A stretch of 64,000 nucleotides of DNA from Luscinia megarhynchos (Eukaryota > Chordata > Aves > Passeriformes > Turdidae): assembly GCA_034336665.1 (NCBI GenBank), contig CM067569.1:23967320-24031319 (forward strand). Direction: 5' to 3'. The position numbers and the translations under genes were made by a program. Shown here one piece after another: positions 25,001 through 35,400 of the stretch (position 1 is its first letter; every line of letters starts with the position of its first letter). The notes under the pieces were generated by a model, which worked only from the letters and a program-made list of their open reading frames with translations, ran no database searches and was not told the origin of the DNA.

Positions 25001-25121
25001 CCACTGCTTAGGTGACCAAATATATAAGCAAGCTGATTTTTGCACTGAGTAGTTTGTTGGGGTTTTTTTAATGGGTATAATTCCCACCAGTTTCACTTTG
25101 AAATCTATCTAAAAATGACTG
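19081..25121. other. non-coding DNA, nothing convincing
   Basis: AT-rich sequence with frequent stops. Open frames reach about 107 codons (24447-24770, minus) without recognisable domains. It contains a long T run at about 20754-20765, an A run near 24049, and a 12-bp interrupted hairpin at 24654-24685. No exon pair, island or repeat family is supported. Confidence 0.55.
24654..24685. repeat. small inverted repeat (hairpin)
   Basis: ACACACA, a three-base bulge, GACCC, a five-base loop, then GGGTC and TGTGTGT form a 12-base-pair stem. It is too short and simple for a typical microRNA precursor and is probably a chance product of an AC/GT-rich stretch. Confidence 0.6.
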
Positions 25122-25456
25122 ACTGGTAGTGTTTTCAAGCTGATGATGTCTTGGAGCCATTAGTTATTTATCTTCATGACTACATGTGTGTGAGAAAGGA
25201 TTTGGTTACCCCTGTTTTCTCAGGAGACAGGAAGGGCATGAATTGACTTGTAGACTGTGCGTGTGCTAATGTGGAGTGCTCCATGGAATGACTCTTGCAA
25301 AGCTGCAAGGAAGGGTGTTGCTCCTTGTACTGTGCTTTATTTTTAGAGGATTCAAGAGCAAACTGCTGCAAGCATCGGACTGGAAGAAATACTGCCTTTT
25401 CTCACTCTTTCTTAATTCTCTTAAAGTCCTTATCAAAAACTGGTAGTGTTTTCAAG
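25122..25456. repeat. 18-bp direct repeat pair, 317 bp apart
   Basis: The word ACTGGTAGTGTTTTCAAG occurs exactly at 25122-25139 and again at 25439-25456. An exact 18-mer pair this close is unlikely by chance. It could be a target-site duplication around an old insertion of about 300 bp, or a small segmental duplication. The DNA between has no poly(A) tail, terminal inverted repeats or recognisable element, so its origin is open. Confidence 0.6.
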
Positions 25457-25479
25457 TCTCATAATGGCTTAAGAGTCTT

Positions 25480-25800
25480 GTGTCTACTGAAGGAAGCCCA
25501 AGCCAGCTCAGCTGTTTCTTTGGAGGGCGAGGTGCAGTGCTGCTTGTGCTGCCAGCCTTGGCAGTGCCTTCCCTTCCCCAACTTCTTTGTCCCCCTTCTT
25601 CCCTTCCCCCGCCTCCCCAATTATTTTTCAGAGACCTTGGCTTGCTGCTTCTGGGGCAGCAGCAGCAGCTGCTTGTGCTGTCCTGTAATTCTTCCATCTC
25701 AGTCACAGGGGACTGGAAGGGAAAAGACGGTCTGTCTCAGCAGCAGTCCACCAGCTGCTGCTGCAATCTATAATGCGTAAATTTGCAAAATATAGCTTTT
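25480..25800. other. GC- and pyrimidine-rich patch with CAG/CTG hairpin
   Basis: The + strand carries a long C/T tract (about 25560-25625) followed by short (GCA)n and CTG-rich words. At 25738-25763 CAGCAGCAG and CTGCTGCTG face each other across an eight-base loop, giving a perfect nine-pair hairpin. Open frames here (161 codons + strand at 25295-25780, 84 minus) read as low-complexity C, S, L and P peptides and are not convincing genes. Confidence 0.5.
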
Positions 25801-25897
25801 AATTTTGCTTTGCAGTCAGAATGAAAAACTAGAGTGCACCACCACTGCCATCATTGATTGATTAATAGAAATAAGTGCTCCCTGCTCCCTGGTTCAG

Positions 25898-25937
25898 ACT
25901 TGGATGAAAAGAACTTGGAAGTGGCTAAAAATAAAAG
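25898..25937 (+). other. possible 40-nt exon, unrecognised
   Basis: A strong pyrimidine-rich acceptor (CTCCCTGCTCCCTGGTTCAG) ends at 25897 and an AAAAG|GTAAGA donor starts at 25938. Two frames of the 40 nt are open, and one gives the protein-like peptide LDEKNLEVAKNK with two bases left at each end. That frame does not follow from the 11039-11121 candidate, because the joint would hit a stop at once. A second good acceptor without a partner donor lies at 25815. It may be chance. Confidence 0.2.
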
Positions 25938-28900
25938 GTAAGAAACCTGACAGGCTCTCCCACCAACAGAGTAATTAGGAACACATTGTTGTGTATGTGT
26001 GCTTGAGAATGCGCTCTGGTTGGGTAAAAGCTGTTGAGTAATGCAAAAATATTAACTTAATCAGAGTATAAAATTGGGCTTAGGGTCATGATACTTTCTG
26101 AAGTAGGTGGATAAGCAGGGCTTCTTTGTTACAGCATTAATGACTGAGGGAATCCCACAGATTCTAGCCTAAGAGGTTTTCATGAAATTGTGCATTGATA
26201 GATATTTTTGAGGTTTTCCTTAAAGGAGAGAGAAGGGGAATTAAAGAAGAGTAGGCAGTGTTCTTTCTCTGCCAGCAATGTAGTTGTAGTAGCAATAAAG
26301 TGCTTGTTTTGTGTACAGTCATGCACCTTGAGTAAGGAAATGGCCCATAGAAAAGGTAAACAGTCCCCAAATTTCCATTAGAAATGGATCTGTAACCTCT
26401 TCAGTGTGCATTTATGAATGATGAATCTTTTAGCTGGAGCATTCAAAAAGAACCAGCCATAGCACGGCCAAAATTTGTGAAATAACTTGTTTGAACTGAG
26501 TAGTTTAACTCAGTGGCTTGTTCAGAAGACTTGAACAGTAAAACACCATTATAAAAAGAATTCATGTTGTTGTGGCACACATGATTGACCAAAGAAAAAC
26601 TGTTGTGTGTATAGCTGAGAGAAGTAATTTTATCACAAGTCAGTTTTGCAGTTGATTTGTCAGAATTTGGGAGAGAGCAAATCTAAACCTTACCTTTGTG
26701 GACACCCTGAGTCTGTCAGTAAATTACATTGTAACCTAGTACCTATTAGCAGTCCTGATTTCTGTACATCTTGCATGAAGCTAACATCAGCAGTTTTAAG
26801 TAAAAGCATAAGCAGCCCCTAACTCACAAGACACACTACTTTAAATAGATATGTTGTACAGGCATGTTGGCAGAAGTAAACTACATCTAGATGTGTCTTT
26901 GTGACTCCAAAGAAAACCAATTGAAGTAGTTGAAGGAATGGGAAAAAAAAAGCCTTTGTGCATGTGTGGGCACTTATTATCTTAAATTTGTTGGAGTTTT
27001 TTAGCATGTGAAAAATACAGCCCATGAGTGTATACCATGCCTTCCATCTCCTGGGAAAACAGAGTAAGAAGAAATTACATAGTTGACCCACCTGGGCACC
27101 TGGGAATTAAGAGAATGGAAGAGCAGTTTGTTTCTCTGAAGTCCTTCCTGGTTATATGTATATTTTTAAATAAACATGATAGGCTCAAATATTTATATAA
27201 AAGCAGTGTTCAGTAGTATCACTTAATTGGGCAAAGAAGTAAAACTTAGTAAAGTGCAAACACCTTGTGTCAGTTGCAGTGTTTTGGGTGGCTACCTGCT
27301 TTCAGAGAGAGAATAGAAATTAAATGACAGAGGCTTTTCCTAGGTAAAACCCAGCAGAACGCTTGGAAATACTACTTTAGCCAGACTTTACCATATTGCA
27401 CATTACTGGTCTTGTCAAAGTGTCAGAAATTACCTATGGAAAATTGATTGTGTTTGACCTTTAAAGAAAGACTGCTAGAGTATGTTTGAAAACTGAAGTG
27501 GTAGCAAGCTGGAGTGAAGCTTGCTAACTTCTGACTAGGTGGCAACACAGACCTCTAGGACTCGCAGTAAAGTTTCCAAGAAAGCAAGTTCCCCTTTCCA
27601 ATACGTATTTTTATTTGTCCTCCTGTTGTAGTAAAGGCATCTGTCTTCTGCCATTGTTTTCTGAGCTATGCACTGAAGTCTTTTGAAGATGATTGAATTT
27701 GCTTTTTATTGGCTTGTTCTTCCCTTCAAAATTAATACCTTTGTTTTACCGTTCAAGCTCCCGAGCACAGTTTCTTTCATACAGAGATTGTTACCTTGGC
27801 ACTACAAAAAAGATGCTTACTAAATACTGATGCGTACAGCACGGGCTGTTTTCCATCCTTTCTGCAAGGCCTGTTTCCTTCAAAGTGTCAGTGGGAAACC
27901 AGCCTTTCCTCATTTCTGCTCTGTGGGGATTTGAGCAGTCTCTGCAGCCTCCTGCATAGACACTGTATGCAGGGATGCCACTGGGGCATCCTGAGGCAAA
28001 GCTGGTCTGGAATAGTTGAAGACTGGAGTTTTGAGGGAGTACTCTGAAATTTTTCAGTAGCTGCTTTCTCACTGGGTGCCTCCTGTTTAACTCTTTACAT
28101 GGAACTGAGAAGGTGGCTGTTACTGTTATATCTTGTCCATGAAACTTTAGCTGTGGGCAGGAAGCCCATAGTCTATAATCTGTAAATCCATTCTGGTTCT
28201 TAGAATAAAGCATTTGAGATAAGAGTAGTCAGAAATAGATATTAAAAGAAGACATTTGAGAAATGAGACCTAAACCTACACTGCAGTCTCCCTGAAAAAA
28301 CAATATGGTGTCTAGACAATGGGCCACTTGACTTCTGAATTCCTCAGCCACAAAATTTCTTGGTAGTCTTAAAAATCCATGTTCCCCAAAACCTTTTCAA
28401 GGGAGTGAAAGAGGGAGAATGAAGCGTAAGTTCTAAGCTTGCCTAACATGTCACTTGGGATAACATCACTTCTGAGTGTCCTTAGTAAACACAATGCCAG
28501 ATCAGGAGCCAGAGGATAATCTTTTGCTCTAAATTGTTTTCCTATAATACGTGAAGCTGCACGGTGTAAAATCAGGAGTGCAGAGAGGCTGTCCTGAGTC
28601 TCTCTCTTTGCCTGCTGATACAAGCATGATTTCATTATACAAACATTTGCTCCATTAATTGTCATTATTCCTAATCCTCCATTTTGCTTAATGGCAAAAC
28701 ATTTCACTGCAGGGGAAAAAAAAATTAGATTAAAGTAAAGACTTTCAGACAGTAAAGACTGCTAATTGAAACCTGCAAGGGATACCCCCATCATGGAAAT
28801 TCAAAATTACAAAAGTTATTACTGATGTAACTGGAAAAGTGATACTTGAAAATCCTCAGGCGTACACTTTGCATTGAGTTTTTTATGTTTTAAGCCAGGA

Positions 28901-29233
28901 TTGGATTTTTTTCTTCCTCTGTAAATGTAAGAACCTAGCTTTAGTAAATGGGTGCACGTGATGCTACATGTGTTTGTACAACCTGCATTTTGTCTTCTGA
29001 TGGAAAGTAGAGGTTTTGATTGTGCATGTGTGTCCGTGTCAACCTCTAAAAGGAGATATATTGCAGATGGAGATGGTAGAATATTTTGGTTCTGTTTCTC
29101 TCAGCTCCTTCCATGGGTTGTTTCTTTTTTTTAGCACCTGTCTTCCCTGCAGTAGCATTGCATTGAGATCTTGGAATAAAATACTTTTGCCTGTGCAAGC
29201 TCACGTGTGTGTTTCTGTTTTTTTCCTTTGCAG
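25938..29233. other. non-coding DNA, nothing convincing
   Basis: AT-rich sequence. The longest open frames are on the minus strand (27791-28213, 140 codons; 28369-28707, 112 codons). Their peptides have balanced composition, but they lack splice context, an organised start or a known domain. No repeat family, RNA gene or island was recognised. Confidence 0.5.
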
Positions 29234-29284
29234 TCTGTGATACACAGCAACGTGGAGGTCTTATTTCTATTCTCTAGAGGTTGC
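29234..29284 (+). other. strong orphan splice acceptor before a MIR-like remnant
   Basis: An almost ideal acceptor (long T tract, then TTTCCTTTGCAG ending at 29233) stands just upstream of the antisense MIR-like remnant at 29288. One frame stays open for 17 codons and the others close sooner. No good donor is seen downstream, so it may belong to a terminal or non-coding exon, or be unused. Old SINEs next to acceptors are a known source of new exons. Confidence 0.2.
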
Positions 29285-29287
29285 TAA

Positions 29288-29370
29288 TACTTTACCCAAA
29301 GGAAGACTGAGGCATAGGAAGGTTTTTCCTCCCTCCTGCAGCAAGTGGAGAGCAGTGAGCTGCTCCTGGA
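29288..29370 (-). repeat. MIR-like ancient SINE remnant, antisense
   Basis: The word GGAAGACTGAGGCATAGG with the flanking TTTAC and AAGGTT closely follows the reverse complement of the MIR core, whose sense strand reads like CCTCTNTGCCTCAGTTTCC. Weaker similarity continues through GCAAGTGGAGAGCAG. The match is judged from memory of the consensus, without alignment, so limits and subfamily are uncertain. Confidence 0.45.
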
Positions 29371-30514
29371 GCTCCTTTCCCATATGACAAACCTCCAGCT
29401 TGCAGACACAGATGGAGGTTGTGTTGAATGCATAAAAATACGAATGCTGATACTTATCTGAGAAACATCATGTGCCTTCACTGAGTGTACAGTGGTAGGA
29501 CAGCACTTCACAAATGGATTTTAAGGTTGCACAGAATTTGTTAAGGATAGGAATAAAAGGAGTATTTACTTTTAAAAGGAAAAAAGTTGTATTATAAAAG
29601 ACATCCTTCAAACACTTCCTAAAATTTTTTGTTGTTTTGAAGTTTAAACCTACATAGTTTTTAGGTTGCTTTTTGATTTCTTGATTTGGCACATTTTTGG
29701 ATGCATAGTACAGTATGTTGGTTGTGTGTGTGTCATGAAGGAACCTCAGAAAAATGTAAATTCATAGTTTTAAAATTGCTTTTCCTGAGATGACCTGTTC
29801 TCTCTGTGTCTCCCTCCATTCCCCCACCCTCAGGTCCATTAGGTGTAAGTCGGATTAACTCAGTGACTCTTATCAGGCATCTTTTTCCTGTTGCCCCCAG
29901 ATAAATTTATGTGACTTAAAGAGTGAACTCCAGGCACAACCTTATTCCTGCTGGGGACAGGAGCTGCATTTTCTGAAGCTCTGTGTTGGTGAATAGTACC
30001 CCACTGTGCTCTATATGGGAAAGTGTGTAGGGTGGCAATTTACATGGTAAACAAAGGCAGGCAGGGAAGGAAGATGGTTCTGCTTATGTTTTTAATGCTT
30101 CTCTTGAAAAAGTATCTGTTTAAAATTAGCAGCTTAAAAATACAATGAAAAGACTTACAAATATAATGAAAAGAAAATTGGTGTCGATTTTTCCATGTTT
30201 AAGAATCAATCATTAAATAAAAAGATTTTTACATACTTTTGCAGATAAATTTATTGATATGGCTTGTACTGATTTTGTGGTAGAGGTAAATAAAGACTGT
30301 ACCTGCAACTATTCCATTTAAGGATGCACAGAAACCTTTTTTTTGATCAGCAAAATAGGCTCAATACTCATCTGAAGGATCACACACATCCCCTTCCTGC
30401 CACCCTAAATAGGTTGTTCGCTTGTTTGTCATAAAAGGTGTAGGAAGGCAATGTGAATTAGATGGCAAAGGCTGGAGAGAGTGTCAGGAAGCATTGACAT
30501 TCTTATTTGTGGCA
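29371..30514. other. non-coding DNA, nothing convincing
   Basis: AT-rich DNA with ordinary stop frequency and a short GT-rich tract at about 29720. No island, exon pair or element was recognised. Confidence 0.6.
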
Positions 30515-30640
30515 TGTATCTACTATGTGACCTTGGACAAGTCTCTTCACCTATGCCATATCCTGTTATTAGATTATAAATCTCTGCTGGGAGAATGCTT
30601 GTTGCAGTTTGCTTTTGTATCTGGCACAGGGTCTTTTAGA
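30515..30640 (+). repeat. MIR/L2-type ancient repeat remnant, sense
   Basis: CTATGTGACCTTGGACAAGT, followed by CTCTTCACCTATG, matches the most conserved part of the MIR core (TGTGACCTTGGGCAAGTYACTTAACCT). The later words GATTATAAATCTCTGCTGGG and GTATCTGGCACAGGGTC resemble the L2/MIR3-type 3' tail. This explains most of the 128-codon open frame at 30422-30808, which is therefore not called a gene. Confidence 0.6.
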
Positions 30641-30839
30641 TACTCTTGTAGAACAAATAATAGAAATAAGGATAAAAGGTTTCTTTCTGGAACACTAGCC
30701 TTCGATGGAGATAGGGATTTCTTTTTAAGCTTGCTCTGGTGCCCACTCATCTACAAAAAAGTTCATTCACTGTGTCACCTTCCAAGCAGCAAAATCCTTC
30801 TAACATGAGATTTGCTATTTATTCAACTAAATAAATGTT

Positions 30840-31145
30840 GTGAGCGACTGTGCCGTCCTTGGAAAGTTTTGCAAAGGCATTCTAAAGTGCAGAAATCCTG
30901 GCACACGAGTATTTGCAGTATTCTGTTCTCGCTTAGAGGGCTTTCTGCGGCGCTGCAGTACAGACCGTGCTTTAATTGCGGTCGCGGCGCGTTGCCCTGT
31001 CGCGCAGAGGGCTGGTCAGTGTGGTAGCTGTTAACCGCGGACACGCTGCTGCGGGAGAGCAGCTGCCTTGTTCCACGCGGTGAAACTCCTGTTCCGGTTC
31101 ACCTCTCGTTCTGCTCCCATACCCTTCGTGCTCGCACTACCGGGT
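30840..31145. promoter_or_regulatory. CpG island, possible promoter or enhancer core
   Basis: By eye about 25 CpG dinucleotides fall in about 300 bp, many clustered at 30940-31080, in a window that is otherwise strongly CpG-depleted. Unmethylated CpG islands of this kind usually mark vertebrate promoters. A TATA-like TTTTTAAAAGG lies just downstream at about 31145-31155, followed by AT-rich DNA. A second island lies 1 kb to the right. No clear coding frame starts here. Direction of transcription cannot be told from this island alone. Confidence 0.5.
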
Positions 31146-32104
31146 TTTTAAAAGGCAGAGAAATTGAGATTTACAGGTGATAGTCTCTTAATTTTAGGAC
31201 TTGACTCCTTAATTACAAAATAACACTTTCATTCAAAGTAGCATGAGAAAGATTGCTTTTTAATTGTTTTATAATGTCAGAAAGGATAAATATGTAAGTC
31301 TAATCTGTGCTCCTGCATACAGCCAAGAGTCTCCTCTCTAATAATGTTTCTGTCAAGCTGTTTAATTTGTTGCAGCTTTTGAAAGATGTCATGTGATGTA
31401 GTAATTTAAAAAGTAAAAAATGAAGACAGTAAAAAGAGAACATACCTGACATGAATACAATATAATGTGCATGTGGTTCAGTTTACTCTGGATAATATTC
31501 CTATGCTGTTCCTGTTTGTTCCTTGGGTGTGACTTTGCTAATAGGAGAGAGGGTATTGACTAAGGTCTTTGCTGATGATTACGCCCTAAATATACTTAAA
31601 TAGGAAGGCGGTGCTAGCAGGATGCTAATTGGTTTACAAACAGTTTTGAGGTTTTTCACTTTCCCAGCACTAGATTAGAGCATGTGGTGCATCAGTTCTT
31701 TCACAGAGAATGTTGCTGATGGAGTTGCTGAAGCCAGCAAAGCGGGAAGTCCTGGGGTGTCACATTGGGGATGGGTTCTTTGTGCGTAAGGCACAGACAA
31801 AATACTTCTTGGATAGCTGTGGAACTTTAGGGAAGCCATTTAGTCCCGCTGTCTTAAAGAGAGCAGTACTTTGCTTCTTGGAGGGGGTGGTATATATTTA
31901 TAAATAAAAGTTTTGTCATTAGCTTACAACATCACTGGAGCGCAGGCAGATTTAAAATGTGTTTGTCGTTTTGTGGAACAAAAAAAAAAATCCATTAGTG
32001 TGGATATGCCATATTGCAACTGCACTGACTTTCAGCTATCATCAGCTGTTTGGAAAGGCCCCAAATGTTGCTTAGACAACACACCTTATTCTTGCAAGAG
32101 CCAA
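31146..32104. promoter_or_regulatory. regulatory-looking DNA between two CpG islands
   Basis: Non-repetitive AT-rich sequence lies between the two islands. It carries several words typical of developmental enhancers: TAATTA-type cores, a CArG-like CTTAAATAGG (about 31593) next to GGAAGG, GCTAATTGGTTTACAAAC (about 31624, with CCAAT-box and forkhead-like parts), and a CAGCTGTT E-box (about 32044). An A run at 31980 is the only simple repeat. The whole 30.84-32.40 kb block may be one regulatory unit. Conservation was not tested. Confidence 0.35.
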
Positions 32105-32401
32105 GGCTTTCGTGGCAGCGCTAAGTGCCATTTGCGAGGCAGGCTGGCACGGGAGCGCCGGGGATGCGAGGGACAAAAGGAGCCGGGGCTGTAATGAGCA
32201 CCTTTGTGGCAGTGAGCACGCAGCTGTCCCCGCTGCTTGTAAGCGTGGCTAATGGCTGTGATTCATGAGCAGCCCGCCTGGTCCCGGAGCCCGAGCCGCT
32301 TTCACCCCGAGCTGCCCGCTCCTTTCTTGGAAGCTTGCTCTGCTCCGGTGGGGCTGCTCCCAGCAGCTGCTGGGCTGGGAATGACGGCTGGACGCCTGAA
32401 G
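32105..32401 (+). promoter_or_regulatory. second CpG island with splice donor, possible first exon
   Basis: About 20 CpGs fall in 300 bp by eye, with GC content well above the surroundings. The island ends at CCTGAAG|GTAAAC, a fair 5' splice site at 32402, as expected for a CpG-island first exon transcribed on the + strand. An ATG at 32252 opens a frame that passes through to the donor (about 50 codons, low-complexity A/P/L/G), so the exon could be coding or untranslated. The opposite strand carries a 198-codon open frame (32121-32717) with no recognised domain, probably a by-product of composition. Confidence 0.4.
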
Positions 32402-35400
32402 GTAAACCAAAAGCAGGGCTGCTCGTGGTGGTGGTCTGTCTGTGATGCCTCTTATGTAAAGCCTCGAATGATGATGGTTTTGGTGGGAACATATTCCGGC
32501 AAAGGTTGAAACAAGTACAGTCTGACATGAAGTTTTTGTGGGCAGTTAGGGAAAAAATAATATTGTGAGTCACTGGCAGCAAAAGCCTCTGCGTTGGTTT
32601 TGGTTGGTTGGGGGTTTCTTTTGATTTTTCTTTTTTAAGGCAGCTTATTTTTGTTGAAATTTCATCTCTGTGAAATAGAGTTCTTGAATTATTGCTGGTT
32701 TTTTGGGAGGTCAGCAAAAGTTTAGGTTATCCCCTAATTTCTCTAATACTATGGGTCTGTAGTAGAGGCCAAGCATGGGAATGTGCATCCACTGAAATTA
32801 CTCGTGATGCAGTGATATTTTTTGGCCTTGGTAGGTATTGTATCAAACATGATTCTAAACCTATTTAGAATTGCCTTACTTAGACCTTTGGGTTTATCCT
32901 GTAACTGCTCTAAAGAGCTGATTTTTATCCAAGTTTCATTATATAAATCTTTTTCAGTCTTGGGAAGATAATGCATCCTTGTGTAAAACCTGCTTCTTGC
33001 TGGAATCGATGAAGAGCAGTTCCTTGCAGGGCAGTGTCATTGTTGCAAGGTTATCAGAAGGTTATAGGTACAAATCAGCTGTTGGCTCCAGTAACTGTAT
33101 GAGGGAAATATGGAAAAAGATACATCTTTTTTTGTAAATGAGATAGCATAGTGTGTGATTCTGACCTTTGCCGTGAGAGGTGGAAGTGCAACAAGATTTT
33201 GTGACTACAGGAAGACAAGATTTAGGTGTTCCCATTTGGGCTGTAAAAGGAGGTGAACTTGCAGAGAGCATTCATAATGCTTGTCATGGGTTAGTGCTGT
33301 GTATCCTGCTTCTCAAAGCAAACCTTTAGTCAAAACTTTGATCCTTTTTAGGTGATTAAGGAAAGCACAAGAGGCATTTTACAGCATTGTCACATGCCTC
33401 TGAACTGATGTTTGAGGGGTTTTTTTTGAAAAAGAAAGAGAAATACCACAGCAAAGCATATTCTTGAAAATATTTGTGGCTGTTTCAAAACTGGGATAAA
33501 TTGAAACTTTCCCAGGATTTCAGGGACCAAAGAGGTGCTGGTAAGTGTGTCAACTTCTTGAAGCTCCAAAACTTCTGGAAGTTTGGAGGTTTGCACAATG
33601 CTGGTGGCAATTAGTGATTCAGGTTTTGAAAAAGGAGAACTTGCTGTGATAGATAAAGCATAATATATTTTAAGGCATTTTGAGAGTTAAATAATTATTT
33701 TTGGTTTCTTCTACCCTGACTTCCTCTCCCTCCCCATTTATATTTTTCAATAAATCTGCAACACTGGAGTTATGAAAGTGATTTAGGAAGAGAAGACTGG
33801 GTGACAAGCTTCCTAGGCAATGGCAGATATATTAAGCATTCTAAACAGTATTCTACTCTCTTACTTGAAAAAGCATTTCTTTTAACATTTAACCCCATTA
33901 GAGCTTCAACATTGTAAATGATGAAAACATGTTTAAAATATGTTTTGGTTTTTCTCATATACGTTATCATCCTGAGTTTACAATGGAACACACTGTGAGT
34001 TCTTTGGAATTTCTTAATTTTGGAATTGAGAAGTGTATGAGAAATAGGATTCTTCAGACAGTCTGAATTTCCATCTCAAATTAACTGGAAATTCCATGCC
34101 TTCCAAATTTTCTATATATAAAAAAAAAAAAAAGAGCTTTACAAAAAAATTGCTTTGCTTTAAAATTGCTATCTCTTAAAGGATGCACTCTCATCTTCTA
34201 GTTTCTTTCATTAGCTTTGTATACATCACCATTCTCATTCTGTAAACAAAAATATTAATGTACCTGCATTATAGCTTGAGCTGGGAGGAGCTGCAGTGGT
34301 AGGGCAGTCCTGACCAAGACCCTGGCTTATTTTAATCACAAGAGCAAGTCCCAGTGCTAATCGTTATTGGACCTGTGATGTTTTCAGTGTCTAAGCCAGG
34401 AAGCCATAGTATTTAAAAACATTTCATGTTTAACCAGCCTTTTGCAAAGAAATATTTATTTCATCATGAAAGCCAGTGCAACTCATTAATCCTGGGCCTG
34501 GATCCAACAAGGAGCAAGCAGGAATCTCTCTGTGTGGAATTTTCATGAAGGCTTGGTGCCTCTGATGAGTTTTCTCAAAAGTATCTTCACACAGGGATAG
34601 AGCTAAAGCCATTCAGTTCAGGGTCCCATAGGTCTTTTCTGACCATTCTGGAAACATGAGCATTGTTTGACAAGACTTGCTGTGAAAGGGCTGTCCATAC
34701 AGGGGTGCTGCAGATGCCAGCAGGCAGGAGGAAAACAGGAACTCCCAGGAATGTCATCCCTTACCACACTTTTCCTCTGAGGGGTTTCAAACACTGGCAA
34801 GCTTGTTTTCTTTGGCAAAACTTGTAATTGATGAGCAGTTTTTAATAAAATTTTGCTAGCAACTTACCAAAAGAAATGTTCTCACTGTTGTGTTGGGATT
34901 TACAGTCACTTTTTGTTTGTTTATGTTTAAACTCATACCATTGAGAAGTTGTAAGCTTCTGCAAATTATATTGTTCATCTGTGCAGTTTGCATTTGAAAA
35001 CATTACAACACAGGGAGAACAGGTGTATCTTCCCATTTGTTCTGTCAGCATTTTTTCTGGTTTTGAGGGAGAGAATAAAATGCAATTTTAGAAAATGCTG
35101 TTGTGTAATACTCTGTGATAAAATGTGTGCAAGTTCTGGTCCCTTGTGCATTACCTATAGTTGCAAAAATGGAAGCATGCTCATATTTTCATAATAATAG
35201 CAAAAGCAGTATCCTCTGTTTTTATTTTTTAAAAAATTGCATTTAAATAACATCACCTAAAACAGTAGGGAGTAAAAGAGCTGGTAGAGGTCTTGAGATT
35301 TTTGAGCTATAAAAATATTTACTTTTATGTCAGTGTTAACATGTGTTTAACTTAAGTATGATGTTATTTTGTGGAGTACTTAGTGTGAATCTAATTATAT

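Noticed and set aside
25295..25780. + strand open frame of 161 codons
   Set aside because: The peptide is dominated by C, S, L and P from a C/T tract and CTG units. No family or splice support.
30422..30808. + strand open frame of 128 codons
   Set aside because: Its middle is explained by a MIR/L2-type repeat remnant.
32121..32717. Minus-strand open frame of 198 codons, the longest in the window
   Set aside because: Half lies in the CpG-rich island where stops are rare. The peptide is S/T/P/A-rich without a domain, and no splice or promoter context supports the minus strand.
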